Shown piece by piece: positions 1 to 10,511 of a DNA stretch of 64,000 bases. Each line of letters starts with the position of its first letter. Position 1 is the stretch's first letter. The notes below the pieces were generated by a model. The model did not search any database. It was given only the letters and a program-made list of their open reading frames with translations, and had not been told where the DNA came from. The position numbers were made by a program, and so were the translations under genes. This DNA comes from Hormiphora californensis. Taxonomy: Eukaryota; Ctenophora; Tentaculata; Cydippida; Pleurobrachiidae. The stretch lies in contig CM035353.1 of NCBI GenBank assembly GCA_020137815.1, positions 4,833,733 to 4,897,732 of the forward strand. Reading direction: 5' to 3'.

Positions 1-60
1 CAGGAAGCTCGAACAAGAGAAAGATGAAATAACGAAGGTATAAAATTGAGGACAGACGAT

Positions 61-89
61 GAGCTGATACTAACGGTTAGTATCAGCTC
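61..89. repeat. Short perfect palindrome
   Basis: Two 14-bp arms (61-74 and 76-89) are exact reverse complements around one central G. The arm reads gagctgatactaac. No target duplication or surrounding element is seen. The geometry matches the larger palindromes at 903-953 and 42163-42245. Confidence 0.9.
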
Positions 90-863
90 AACGTAGCAAG
101 AACCTGTGAGTTGTGATGGCTGCCAAGAGGAACGACACAAGACCTCTCTCGGAACTGCTTAAGGTCACGAGATCAGGTATCCTGCTGATGGACGACTTCC
201 TGGTTGAGATCAACCACCCCCCTCCAGAAGATATAGCTAGTGTTACTATGTAACCGTGTGTAGAGCGAGTAAACAAAGGTATAATAAAGATGGAGGAAAT
301 AAGATGAGCTCCCAATAATGGACGGAGGAAGAAGAAATAAAGGCATTTGATACCTGCCACTGCAAACAATTTTGATAAGAAATTCATCCCTACTAGTTAA
401 GATGAAAAACATGAAACAAAAACATAACATAATGGATACACTCCAGTTGGCGATCGCGATCCAATAATGAAGCTAAATATACATCTTGCAATATATTTTA
501 TTATTATATTATACCCTTGTAACTTCGTGTTTTGAGCCACTGCAGTGACTCCAACAAGGGCAGGTTAGAGCTCTAACAGAGCAGAGATATGGTAGATAAG
601 ATGAAACAACTGCAAAATGTTATTATATAACAATTATAACAGCCAGCTCCATTCCTCAGAAGCTACCCGTGGATCGGGAGATATAATCAATCACATCACG
701 AAATATTCGCCCCTACTGCGGCGACAATTAGTATTTCAGAGATGATGGAATAGAGGACTCAACATGCAGACTGTGTGAGGTGGTATTCCCCATTATATAT
801 GTCTGTAAAAGAGACATAGTACGCTTTTGCAAAACAAACGAAATGTTATTTTTAGTTACAAAG

Positions 864-1052
864 TTAAAAGGACTCTGTAGACAAGACAAAATACTGTGGT
901 TACTATACAAACAGGTCTATCCGAGGTAACCTCGGATAGACCTGTTTGTATAGTTCGGCCCATACTGGGTGACGTTGTGAAAGAAGAAGTTCCGAGGTAA
1001 CTTCTTCTTTCATTAAAAGGACTCTGTAGACAAGACAAAATACTGTGGTTAC
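864..1052. repeat. Palindrome pair between 40-bp direct repeats
   Basis: A 40-bp sequence at 864-903 recurs at 1013-1052. Between the copies lies a perfect palindrome at 903-953 (25-bp arms, one central base) and an imperfectly centred one at 979-1011 (13-bp arms, 7-nt loop). Both palindromes share the core ccgaggtaac. The arrangement looks like a 109-bp hairpin-rich insert with a very long target duplication, although a local replication error could also produce it. Confidence 0.8.
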
Positions 1053-1294
1053 ACAACTAGTTGCATGCAACAAGCTGTGTAACACTCAGAAAATACATAT
1101 GAATATATTTTATAAAACTTATAATTTCTTACCCTTTCATATTGGTTGAATATTCTTGTGTTAGTCGTTAAGACACCTACAAGCAAGGATCAACAACCTT
1201 CAATAATAACGACCTTCTGTAGAGCGGGAAATTGGCATGCTCTACAGGTGTCCCAGCTAAGTATAAGTGGTTGTGGGTGATTACACTTCCACAG

Positions 1295-1892
1295 GAGGAG
1301 ATACAGAGAGAACGTATCAGGGCGCTGGCGGCACTACGAGCTAGGGAGGCCGAAGAGGAGCGGCAGCGGGATGAGGAGCGCAAAGAGCGGCTACGGGCGC
1401 GGGGTATTACCAATAATATAATTGTAAGTTTTCTTCCTAGATAGAGGGATTCGATTGTGGGTGATGTGATGTGTGACGTGTTGGTCAGATTACATCAGTG
1501 CAACACATTATATGACGGAATTTTATTTGGAATTCTCCTTGATTGTAGCCTGCGACTCGACACCACAAGTCCCTCCGGGATATGTAATAGGCCCCGAGAT
1601 CCCTACTTTCTCACATAGCATCAGGCTGAGAGATACTACAGGGCACTTGAAAGTAAGTGGGCTAAACTCTAGAAAACAGATATAAGCAGATCAACACCTA
1701 TGAACAAACCAGTTACTATAATTAAACAAAAAAAATAATTAAACAAATTAAATAGCTAACCACACTCAGCATCACTATAACCATATCAACCCCCAGGAGA
1801 AAGAGAAAGACGCAAGAGCCAGGGCGGCCCTGGCCAGGGCAGAACGAGAGAGATTGGACAGGGAAAGACAAGAGAGAATTCTCCACCAACAA
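1295..1892 (+). CDS. Coiled-coil exon-like blocks (partial gene)
   Basis: Exon-like blocks on the plus strand encode highly charged helix. Block 1 (1295-1423) starts after a cttccacag acceptor, ends at a GTAAGT donor, and reads through ERIRALAALRAREAEEERQR. A middle block ends at a GTAAGT donor at 1653; its acceptor could be at 1548 or 1618. A third block starts at 1797 after cccccag and contains RARAALARAERERLDRERQ. Glu, Arg and Ala dominate, as in trichohyalin-like or caldesmon-like coiled coils, but no family is identifiable. The three phases do not join cleanly, so exon borders are uncertain. A probable continuation lies at 3069. This is one of few coding-like regions on the plus strand. 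Confidence 0.45.
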
Positions 1893-2390
1893 TAACAGTT
1901 AATAGCTCAATGAAAATAACAATTTGAACCTCCCCACACAGGTATAACTGTGATAAGGAGCTCATATAAGGCGGTGAAACTGACGAAGGATGTCAATGAC
2001 CTACAGATTGGACAGACGAAGAAGCCAACCGATAAATGTGATTGACTCTTTGGAATCAAAAATGGTGAATGATTTAAAGAGGGTTTCGACGGGAAAACCA
2101 AAAGAGGAAATAAAAGTACTATTTAAGATCTGCAACATGATAGTAGAAACCATGAAGGTACTTTTTGATCACAAAACACACATCAGAGCAGGAGGTAGAA
2201 CTCCGAGTACAGCGAGCATTGAACGAATCTGGACAAAGACACAGCTTAGAGCAGATTCCCTCATCAAGACTTACAGCAGTTTACAGCAGTTTACAGCTCC
2301 TTCCAGTTCCCATGAAGATTTCAAGATTTTCCAAGCAGAGTTCAAGATATTATTTATTATATTAATATTTTGAAGATCATAAAGTTTCTA

Positions 2391-2610
2391 AAGAGTTTCT
2401 TTTAAGTTTTTAAAGAGTTTCTTTTAAGTTTTTAAAGAGTTTCTTTTAAGTTTTACAGCCCAAACAAATGTTTATTCAGTTCCGAAAGTGGTACAACAAA
2501 AAACAGTTATTTGATTGTTTGTTTGGTTGTTACTCTGTCTGTCTTTCAGTCTGTCTATCTGTCTATCAGTCGGTCTGTCTTTCAATCTGTCGGTCGATTT
2601 GTTTGTTAAT
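2391..2610. repeat. Short tandem repeats
   Basis: About three copies of a 24-bp unit containing agagtttcttttaagttttt lie at 2391-2456. A degenerate (tctg)n / (tcag)n pyrimidine microsatellite follows at about 2535-2605. The open frame at 2468-2842 crosses this microsatellite and shows no other sign of coding. Confidence 0.75.
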
Positions 2611-3068
2611 GTCGTATAAAGTTTCCAGTCCCAGAAACCAGAAAGGCTTCAGTATACATAGTACCCAGTACAGCAATACAGTTACAGCTCGTCCAGTTGC
2701 ATTTTCATTTATCAGAATACAGATGAATGAAAAAGCAAAAATTTATGAAGGAGGATATGTTGAGTTATGGTTTTATAGTTTGAGGAAGAAAAGGTGTAAA
2801 TATTTGACAGTATATATTCAGACAAGTATGAAGAGAAAGTAGATATTGGACGTGTGGCAGGTGCATGTTGGTAAGGGTGCGGAGGATCAAGTCACCCCAT
2901 GAAGAGGATCGAGACCTAGAGGATCAGAACCCAGCCGTGGCAGGGTATAGAAGTAGTTCAGTCTCCTCGCAGTGCATATCCCCACGTCATCGAGGATGGC
3001 AATCAGCCGATTGTTTAACAGGAGGCACTAGTCGCAGACACAAGGACTTTGTTTAGAGATCGAGGAAG

Positions 3069-3560
3069 ATGTTTAAACTCAAGACCACGTCACGGCGGAA
3101 TATAAAAACGGGAAAGAAGAGGATCAGGGGACTCTCACTCTCTCACGACGAAGAGGAGGCCATCAGAGAGTTAATGGCTATCAGGAAGGAACGGGTACAA
3201 CAACTTCAGGTACTGAAGGAGGAGGATGAGAGAAGGGAAAGGGATAGAAAGGAGGAGGAGGAGGAGAGGGAGAGGATTAGGGCCCGAGAGGAGGAGAGGG
3301 AGCGTCAAAGGAAGGAGGAGGCAAGACTCAATCAGGAGAGGGAGGCCCGGGTTAGGGCAGCGGGTAAAACCCCAACCAAGAGTGCGGCATATAATCTATA
3401 CGCTGCCAGGGTGCAACAACATATGCTAACAAAAGCGCAAGGGGAGGCGCTCCAGGAGGCCGTGAAGAGGCAGGACGTGGCCGAGGTGGTGGACATTGTG
3501 CTGAACCATCTGAGGATTGCGAATCCGCTAACTTGTAGTATATTATTAGTATATATTTTT
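3069..3560 (+). CDS. Charged coiled-coil protein fragment
   Basis: This open frame from an ATG at 3069 encodes about 160 residues before composition turns non-coding. An N-terminal basic segment is followed by long Glu/Arg helix, for example EERERIRAREEERERQRKEE (about residues 60-80). A less charged C-terminal part follows (about residues 105-155), reading ALQEAVKRQDVAEVVDIVL. It resembles the blocks at 1295-1892 in composition and is probably the same gene or a neighbouring copy. A splice donor near 3532 may end the exon, because the frame beyond it is AT-rich and hydrophobic. No enzyme or binding motif is visible. Function is unknown. Confidence 0.5.
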
Positions 3561-3654
3561 AATATGCATGTAACACGATACACCTGTGATACACCTGTGA
3601 TGTGCCCTGATGTGGTAGCACTAGCACTCAGTTAAATGGTTTATTACCACCTGC

Positions 3655-4025
3655 TGAATCTACCATCATCGAGTAGTTTTCATTATCATCTACCATCATC
3701 GAGTAGTTTTCATTATCATCTATCTTCATCAAGTAGTTTTCACTGCACTATCATTTACCTTCATCGAGTAGCATGGACCACTATCGAATATCGTACTATA
3801 TATACAGAGACACAAGAGTTTATTTTAGCCCCCGCCACTGCAACCACTTCTCTTGTACCTGTTGTAAACTATTTCATAGTTTGTACCCAAAAACACTGCG
3901 TTCTCTAACTGTTTACCTAAACCTTCGCGGACCTGTTAAATCTATCTTCACCGATCTGTCAACCTACCTTCACCAATCTGTTAACCTACCTTCACCGATC
4001 TGTCAACCCACCTGCACGGATCCAA
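3655..4025. repeat. Two minisatellites
   Basis: About four copies of a 30-bp unit (core accatcatcgagtagttttc) run at 3655-3775. A second array of about 22 bp (core aacctaccttcaccgatctg) has about four copies at 3935-4015. Copies differ by a few substitutions, so both arrays are somewhat aged. Confidence 0.8.
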
Positions 4026-5230
4026 CACCTGTCCACTTAAACCTTCGTCAGCCACAACCTACACAGTCACCGACACACGGACCAGGTAACGAACTAAGGG
4101 GTTAACACTAGACGACTCGTGACAAAGTATGACACAAAACACTACAAACTCAAGAGTTAACACGGTGTCACCGGTACGGGCAATATGGCCACGTGATGGG
4201 AATCTGCGGCGCCGGATACGATATACGGAAGACCGGGTCACCGGAGTAAGACATTTGTTGTACTGTTCATACTGCGGGTCGGTGCAACAGCACAAGACAT
4301 TTGGGGTTCCCCAGCACTAGCAAGCGCTTTATTAATTCTGCACACGGTTCCCTGTGTACACCATCATTGCCAATCAATCATTATAATGATTGATGGGCAA
4401 TAATGCATTATATCTTGGTTCCATTGTTCCAACCATCTCCAAATAATGCATTATATTTATAAATCAGATTATCTATTTTATTTTCATGCAGGAAACTGCT
4501 TTGTTTACTATACACGACCCCTACCTCCCTGTAGTAGCAACCCATCTAATTAACCAAACGTAACCCACACTCAATGTCCCCTTGTCTGTTTGTAAACAAC
4601 CCTCTCCCTATAAAGAACCGACAAAGCAGTATGTCAGAACAAGCAATGCAGAACTTCATCGAGGGACTGCAGTTAGGGGAGAGTCAGAAGGAAACCCTGG
4701 CAAAGATAAACTTTGTCAGCTACAAGTACAGAAGATAGAGGCAATGTTTGAACAAACGGATGAAGCTTAATTATTTTAGAAACTAATTTACTAGACAAAT
4801 AATGATCCGAAGCGGTAGGTTTTTATTGACCACCCAGGAAAACACAAACAAAACAATGGTATATCTGCAGCACTCACATCAAATAACTTAAAATTGTTTG
4901 TGTGTAAACACTAATTGACTAATCGGCTAATTGACTGTTAGTTAGTAAAGAATAGCAGGAAGCATATTATACGAGAGGGTTCACTAAATATGAGGGATGG
5001 TAACTTCTTTACCATGTTATTCAGGCTGACATAAACGAGTGACATGAGAGTTGAGTTAACTCAAACAGAGGATCGCACAAAGAGAAGTGAGAGCAAGTGA
5101 GAGAGGGGCTTGCAATTACGTTCAACGTGTACAATTCTCACTAGCAGTGCACGATAGCAGCTGCTGAAATGGCCCTGAGGCGTGCCATGTGGTGTAAAGG
5201 AGAGAGAACTGAGTTATTAGACAAAGACTG
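4026..5230. other. No confident gene
   Basis: Two short plus-strand frames might be exons. One at 4129-4320 contains a CxxC pair (LLYCSYCGS). The other at 4631-4738 encodes 35 residues, starting MSEQAMQNF. Neither has a recognised family or a convincing splice context. The rest is AT-rich with no repeat structure that I can define. Confidence 0.4.
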
Positions 5231-5293
5231 AGAGGGTTAAATATCAATGTGGCCATTTGACCATATATGGGAGAGAGGGAAAGAAAGAGAGAT

Positions 5294-5294
<1 letters not shown>

Positions 5295-5370
<76 letters not shown>

Positions 5371-5703
5371 AAGAGAGAGAACAAAAAAAACAGACTAGAT
5401 AGAGTGTGTGAGAGAGAGAGAGAGAAAGAAAGATAGTAAGACAGATAGAGAGGGGGGAAATAATAGACACAAACTAGAGGGATAAAGAGAGATCAGGGAG
5501 ACAGCTCAAGGATCTTGTCAACACTGAGATGACAGAGAGAACAAAAGAAACAGACTAGATAGAGAGTGTGTGTGAGAGAGAGAAAGAAAGATAGTAAGAC
5601 AGATAGAGAGGGGGGAAATAATAGACACAAACTAGAGGGATAAAGAGAGAGGGAGACAGCTCAATGATGACAATCTTGTCAACACTGTTATGTCAACACT
5701 GAT
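5295..5703. repeat. GA microsatellite and tandem duplication
   Basis: A long (GA)n run at about 5297-5370 is followed by two tandem copies of a block of about 150-160 bp (about 5374-5526 and 5533-5703). The shared block runs from acagactagatagag to cttgtcaacactg. Long open frames on the minus strand here (Ser-Leu repeats) are products of the microsatellite and not genes. Confidence 0.85.
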
Positions 5704-5825
5704 AGGAGACGACAAAGGCTCGCGCGAGAAGGTTTAGAAATATCACCTCGCGCGTTCCTGACAAGAGGTCAATCAGGGTCGTATATTGGGACCGAGTTGG
5801 GAGACAGGTGACTGATGTATAATTG

Positions 5826-5985
5826 GGGGAATTGTTTGGGGGAATAGTGGGGGGGGGGAATAGTGGGGGGGGGGAATAGTGGGGGGAAAATAGTGGGGGG
5901 GGGGGGGAATAGTGGGGGGGGGGGGGGTAGTGGGGGGGGGGGGAATAGTGGGGGGGAATAGTGGGGGGGGGGAATAGTGGGGGTC
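5826..5985. repeat. G-rich minisatellite
   Basis: Tandem runs of 6-13 G are separated by aatagt or tagt, with about 12 units of about 10-16 bp. On the plus strand, four or more G-tracts lie close together throughout, so strong G-quadruplex potential is expected. Minus-strand proline-rich frames are by-products. Confidence 0.9.
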
Positions 5986-6161
5986 CTGCAACACCACGCA
6001 CACTTTAAATGATATTTTAAATATCAGACACTCAATTAACGGGATTTGTGTCACGTGACATATAGATAGATAGACATATTAGGGAGAATGATTAGACGTG
6101 TGAATACTGATTACTCACCAAGTCATATGTGCTACCCCTCTTATCTGTTCTTTCTCTGTAG

Positions 6162-6234
6162 AGTCCTCCCTAGGCCACATGAACTGCCAAGTGCCGTGGT
6201 TGTCGATCCTTCAAAACATCTGGGATGGGTATCA
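6162..6234 (+). CDS. Possible orphan exon
   Basis: A pyrimidine-rich acceptor (ttctttctctgtag) precedes 73 bp that is open in one frame, reading PHELPSAVVVDPSKHLGWVS, and ends at a GTGTGAG donor. No neighbouring exon is found, so it may belong to a gene outside recognition or be spurious. Confidence 0.3.
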
Positions 6235-7200
6235 GTGTGAGTTTCTGTGTTTATATAATCCTAGCCCGATCTATGTTTTATACGGAGTGTCAAAGTGACA
6301 TTATAAAATCACCATTCTCGGAAATATCAGCAATTTTCATCTGTTCATCGTGTTAAAGGACCACTTGGTGCTTGGTGGTCTTGGCAACAACCAATCAGAG
6401 CTCGTTATTTAGGTCACGTGACTGGTTATCAGCCAATCAGGGACCAGTATTTCCTGATTTGGTCGGTTCCTGCTTGGTACTTGGTGGTCTTGGCAACTTG
6501 ATAATTGACATGATGCTATAATATGGAGAAGTTTGTTAGAAAATAACCAGCTGGATTAGGTAATTAGTATATAATAGGTTGTTATGTTCTAACCCTCCCT
6601 TTACATTTGGGGCGTGCGAAAAACAGTCTAACTTGGCAAATAATAGGGACATTATATAGAAAGATAAGGGTAATGGTTATTCGTTATCACGGAGGAATAT
6701 GTCAGGAATACCAGTATTGCACTATCATGTAGGATTTTCAGGATTTAGGAATTTACTTTAGACATTTTAGTTCTGAAAATAAGGTGGAGGGGGTTAATTT
6801 TCATAGCAGAAGCCTCCAAGAGCAATATAGCACTGTGAATTGCGTAGCCAAGACTAAACAATTCACAGTCCCATTGTGTGAGAAGTCAACTGTAGTACGT
6901 CAATCAGTTGCCAAAAGGCGTATCTACAGTGTCTAGATCTGTCATGGGTGGGGATTCTTTTTTATTCTCACACACATTTTTTTCTCACTTCATTTTTCTG
7001 ACATCCCTCTTTCTTTTTTTAACTTTTACTACCTCACATTCGATCATGTATTTTTCCGTTTTTTTTTGCCGAGGAGGAAGAAACATACAGAAATATTTCA
7101 ATAATATCTACTCAATACCCTATCTTTCATGACCCCGTCTCAAAAGATCCATATTCAAATCCATTTCATCCATCACTAGCAACTACACACATAATAACAT
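6235..7200. other. Non-coding AT-rich stretch
   Basis: No gene is supported here. A 24-bp phrase containing tgcttggtacttggtggtct / ttggtgcttggtggtcttgg occurs twice (about 6365-6390 and 6472-6495), suggesting a small local duplication. The open frame at 6908-7132 is low-complexity. Confidence 0.4.
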
Positions 7201-7201
7201 G

Positions 7202-7715
7202 CTACTCAGAGAAGGCCTTGGAAAACAATAGTGTTTTTAGATCAGTTTTGAACCCCTGTAAAGTCCTAGATCGACGGAGCTCCCGCGGAAGATTGTTCCA
7301 TAGCTTAGGCCCTGATACACTGAAAGCCCTTTCCGTTGTTTTGTATTTGGGATGCGGAGTTTCAAGAAGAAGATCATCATAATCTGCATGAAGTGTCATT
7401 GGTTTTTTCTTCCTCTTTTCCAGAAGGCCACTTAGGTATTCAGGTGCCAGGCCGTTCAGTTGGTGACGCAGTCACCCTTACAACTCGCGCGCGTAGCGCG
7501 CGAAAACGAAGCCCGCGAAGCATCACCAAGCCGTTCAGGCATTTATAGACCAAAACACAAGTTTTAAAGTTGATCCTTTCACTCACTGGTAGGAAATGTA
7601 GTGCCTTACGCAACGTCGTTGTGCCTTGCCACCTCCTCTGTCCGAAAATGAATCTAGCTGCCACATTTTGTACCTTTTGTAACTCAGCAACATTCCGTTT
7701 AGTCATCCCAGACAT
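7202..7715 (-). pseudogene. CR1/L2-like reverse transcriptase C-terminus, broken
   Basis: The minus strand encodes the tail of a CR1/L2/Jockey-type non-LTR reverse transcriptase. Motifs in order are VQNVAARFIFGQ, LPVSERINFK and LVYKCLNGL (7715 to about 7540), then FSVSGPKLWNNLPRELR and the end at 7202. These match the conserved post-RT region of such elements. The reading frame is cut exactly at the NGLAPEYL motif by a 70-bp insertion (7460-7529); on removal, the Ala-Pro-Glu-Tyr-Leu part follows. The catalytic palm domain is absent, as expected for a 5'-truncated copy. ORF1 of a similar element lies just upstream (8739-7929). Confidence 0.85.
7460..7529. mobile_element. 70-bp micro-element with 9-bp target duplication
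   Basis: The insert has 10-bp terminal inverted repeats (ttggtgacgc / gcatcaccaa, one mismatch). It is flanked by the 9-bp direct repeat gccgttcag (7451-7459 and 7530-7538). The interior includes the GC palindrome cgcgcgcgtagcgcgcg. It interrupts a conserved RT motif, which confirms it is an insertion. A 9-bp duplication would suit a Mutator-like element, but 70 bp is far below typical size. Confidence 0.85.
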
Positions 7716-7928
7716 CAGAAAATTGCAGTAGTTTATTTTTGAATGAACTAAGCTGCATACATCATCATCATCAATAAAAAAATAAACATTTAATATCCCG
7801 CTTTATAGCATATTGGTAAGATAACACTTAAAAAAGACAAAACTTTATGGCTACCTTTCTACTTTCAAAAGTGGTTTTACTCTACTATGATCAATAAATT
7901 AAAGTCCAGAGCTAGTTTATATAAATGT
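7716..7928. other. Short non-coding gap
   Basis: AT-rich sequence between the RT tail and ORF1 remains. No gene, repeat or signal was recognised. Confidence 0.4.
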
Positions 7929-8739
7929 TCAAGAGTCCCTTGGTGCTTCTAACACCATCTTTCCACGGATTATGTAGTGAGTTCCAGGAGACCGCTTTAC
8001 CTTCTCCTTCAGTTCAACAACCAGCTTCTTTCGCTCTTTCCGTTCTTCTAATGTTCTATCAGGAGAGATAAAACTTGTCGTTCCCTTTCAGCAGGGATTT
8101 CTTCAACAGGATCGACATTTGAGCGTCTCTGCTCCTCAGCACGACTTTTACAGGTCTAGCAGATGAGGACTGCTTTCCCAAGCGCTCGGCAGATTTCATT
8201 TTCGGAGCCTCTTCAAGCTCAGTAACAGGAGACTTTATTTGAGTTTCAATTTCAGCACTCTCTTCCAAGCCATGGATGATAATATTACACCCACGGTCCT
8301 CAGAGGCAGCCACAAATTGTGAAGAAGATTCAGTCAGCGATTGTGGCATCGCTGACTGAATCTTCTTCGGTGCCAGAGCACTAGCACATTCCTTCTCCAG
8401 GACAGAAGCAAAACTCTTTATTTCTTGCTGTGCTGTTGACTGCACAGCTGTTATCTCAACCTCCCTCTTTTCTAGTAACTGCCTCTGGATCTTCAGTAGT
8501 TCCTCCTGTGCTGCTACAAGATTTTTTTGGGTTTTGATAAGCTCTTTACTATGACCTTTGAGCTCCTTCTCATACTTTTTCATCAACGTAGTTTCATACC
8601 CCATATGTGACAACTGTTCACCCACTGGGAAGCTCTGTTCAATGAGAATACGGCATGCACTGCACTCTCCACAAGGCCTAAGAGCACTAGCATCGTCCGC
8701 ATCGTCCGCATGGCAGAGCCGCCACTGTTTTACGTTGTA
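7929..8739 (-). pseudogene. CR1-like LINE ORF1 protein, frameshifted
   Basis: ORF1 of a non-LTR retrotransposon is an RNA-binding chaperone. Order on the minus strand: a Cys-rich start (RPCGECSACR), a long coiled coil (about 8640-8400), then an RRM-like region beginning GCNIIIHGLEES near 8300. It ends in the signature SPDRTLEERKERKKL. That last motif lies in a different frame: near 8070 an extra T in a T-run shifts the frame, so the uninterrupted frame stops at 8059 while the real tail continues to about 7929. The 5' end is cut by the hAT-like insert starting at 8741. A perfect 20-bp hairpin (8321-8340 / 8349-8368) lies inside the coding sequence. Confidence 0.8.
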
Positions 8740-8740
8740 G

Positions 8741-9323
8741 CAGGGACGGCGCTCGTGGGTGTCCGGGTGTCCGCGGACACCCAAACCAGAAAGACAGAAA
8801 GAGAAGAGAAGAAAAAATCGAAAAAAACAAAAAGAATTTGAAAAAAATCTATGAAAACTGCGAAATTTTGGATTTGCGCGCAGCCGGGTGTCTGGAGCTC
8901 TGCCGGACACCCAGGTGCACTGTGCACACCTGTAAAGCACCGCAGAGCATAAAGAGGGTTCTTCCACGCACCACAGTGCATTTTGACGTGACCACGGTGT
9001 CCAGTTCACCCAGAAAATTGTGTGTGCGTGCGGATGGTTTTTTATCTCGTAATCAGGAAACTTTCATTTTTTTTCCATTTTTCACAAAAGGAGTTCAGAA
9101 ATGCTTAAAATCGTTTAAATACGCCTAAAAATGCCCGAAATTTTCGGGGGGCTTCGCCCCTCAACCCCCACCGGGGCTTGCAGCCCCTGCATCCTGCCTG
9201 CGGGGGCTCTGCCCCCTACGCCCCCGCCGCGGCTGCGCCCCTGGACCCTGCTTGTGGGGGGGGGGTTTCACCCCCACACCCCCTGACCGAGGCTTTCGCA
9301 CCTGGCCCCGGACACCGTCCCTG
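8741..9323. mobile_element. hAT-like non-autonomous insertion in ORF1
   Basis: Terminal inverted repeats start CAGGGACGG at 8741 and end CCGTCCCTG at 9323. Flanks cgttgtag (8733-8740) and cgttgtat (9324-9331) form an 8-bp target duplication with one mismatch. The CAGGG terminus and 8-bp duplication are hAT hallmarks. The interior has no transposase. Its distal part (9140-9300) is unusually GC-rich with repeated (g)ggggct-cgcccc hairpins. Open frames across it that appear to extend ORF1 are artefacts of the insertion. Confidence 0.75.
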
Positions 9324-9414
9324 CGTTGTATTTGATGAAAGTGTGAATACCAATATTGTCCTAAGCTTTCGAGACAGCTTTCCAGCAATTTGTCACAGGT
9401 TAAGCAGAGTAGAT

Positions 9415-9664
9415 GTGCTGGCAGGCGCTGTCTAGAGGTAGCGTAGAAATCATATCATTAACTTTGTTTGACAAAACTGAACCTGCGTGCTATCGAGATT
9501 GGTAGCACACACTCGTGATTGGGTGAGACAGACAGTGTCGGTGCAAGTCACCGGGGTCAAGCAAGGGACCGTATTGAGTGCTATTATCGTTGCTTGTCAC
9601 ATCCAATAGTCGGACTGCCACATGGTTCGAGAAATAGCCGCGCTGACGTCGAAAAAAAAAAGAA
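9415..9664 (+). mobile_element. SINE-like retroposon
   Basis: A 250-bp segment ends in an A-rich tail (10 A, then gaa) and is flanked by perfect 13-bp direct repeats aagcagagtagat (9402-9414 and 9665-9677). The poly-A tail plus target duplication is the signature of LINE-mediated retroposition. A B-box-like ggttcgagaaat is present near 9626, but no clear tRNA head is seen. It lies in the 5' region of the degraded LINE. Confidence 0.75.
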
Positions 9665-9677
9665 AAGCAGAGTAGAT

Positions 9678-10021
9678 TAATATGACTTCACCAAAGTCGT
9701 GCCCAATGTCAACTTATTTCGAAAGGCATTAGACTCTGAAAATTTCTTAAAAAAGGCATTATTTTCTGACTAAAAAGTGTTGGCAATATTAGATATATAT
9801 ATATATATATATATATTAGATATAATAGTACATAGAAGACATTAGTTAACAGTTAATTCGTTTATTCGGGCATCTGTTTAAATAATGCCTAATAATGCCA
9901 TCTTGAGACTCTGTTGAAATTTGTCAATTTTGCATGAATTTAGTGCTTGGAATGATTTTATAGAGCCCCAGGGAACCATTCCCTATCATTTTGAATCAAA
10001 ATCTGGCGAATTTTGAAGAAA
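9678..10021. other. AT-rich spacer with (AT)n
   Basis: Holds an (AT)n run near 9790-9815 and scattered gcattattt words that recur up to 11105. The last 41 bp (9981-10021) are the left direct repeat of the next insertion. Confidence 0.5.
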
Positions 10022-10470
10022 AATTTCAGCACTCTCTTCCAAGCCATGGATGATAATATTACACCCACGGTCCTCAGAGGCAGCCACAAATTGTGAAGAA
10101 GATTCAGTCAGCGATTGTGGCATCGCTGACTGAATCTTCTTCGGTGCCAGAGCACTAGCACATTCCTTCTCCAGGACAGAAGCAAAACTCTTTATTTCTT
10201 GCTGTGCTGTTGACTGCACAGCTGTTATCTCAACCTCCCTCTTTTCTAGTAACTGCCTCTGGATCTTCAGTAGTTCCTCCTGTGCTGCTACAAGATTTTT
10301 TTGGGTTTTGATAAGCTCTTTACTATGACCTTTGAGCTCCTTCTCATACTTTTTCATCAACGTAGTTTCATACCCCATATGTGACAACTGTTCACCCACT
10401 GGGAAGCTCTGTTCAATGAGAATACGGCATGCACTGCACTCTCCACAAGGCCTAAGAGCACTAGCATCGT
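10022..10470 (-). mobile_element. Second copy of LINE ORF1 segment with 41-bp direct repeats
   Basis: This 449-bp segment matches 8248-8696 without visible change, including the internal 20-bp hairpin. It carries the central coiled coil of ORF1 from ASALRPCGECSACR to IIIHGLEESAEI. It is truncated at both ends and has no poly-A tail. A 41-bp direct repeat starting ccctatcatt brackets it (9981-10021 and 10471-10511), unusually long for a target duplication. The identity implies a recent event. Repair of a widely staggered break using ORF1 as template fits better than ordinary retroposition. Confidence 0.9.
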
Positions 10471-10511
10471 CCCTATCATTTTGAATCAAAATCTGGCGAA
10501 TTTTGAAGAAA

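Noticed and set aside
903-1011. CRISPR-like array of palindromes
   Set aside because: Only two palindromes with different arms and no repeated spacer structure; the organism is eukaryotic.
5237-5470. Open frames in GA/CT microsatellites (also 10843, 30459, 30747, 32569)
   Set aside because: They encode only Ser-Leu, Arg-Glu or similar dipeptide repeats dictated by the microsatellite.
5693-6054. Proline-rich proteins on the minus strand
   Set aside because: Produced by the G-rich minisatellite in two frames; no start context or domain.
8740-9009. N-terminal extension of LINE ORF1
   Set aside because: This part lies inside the hAT-like insertion (8741-9323), so it is not part of ORF1.
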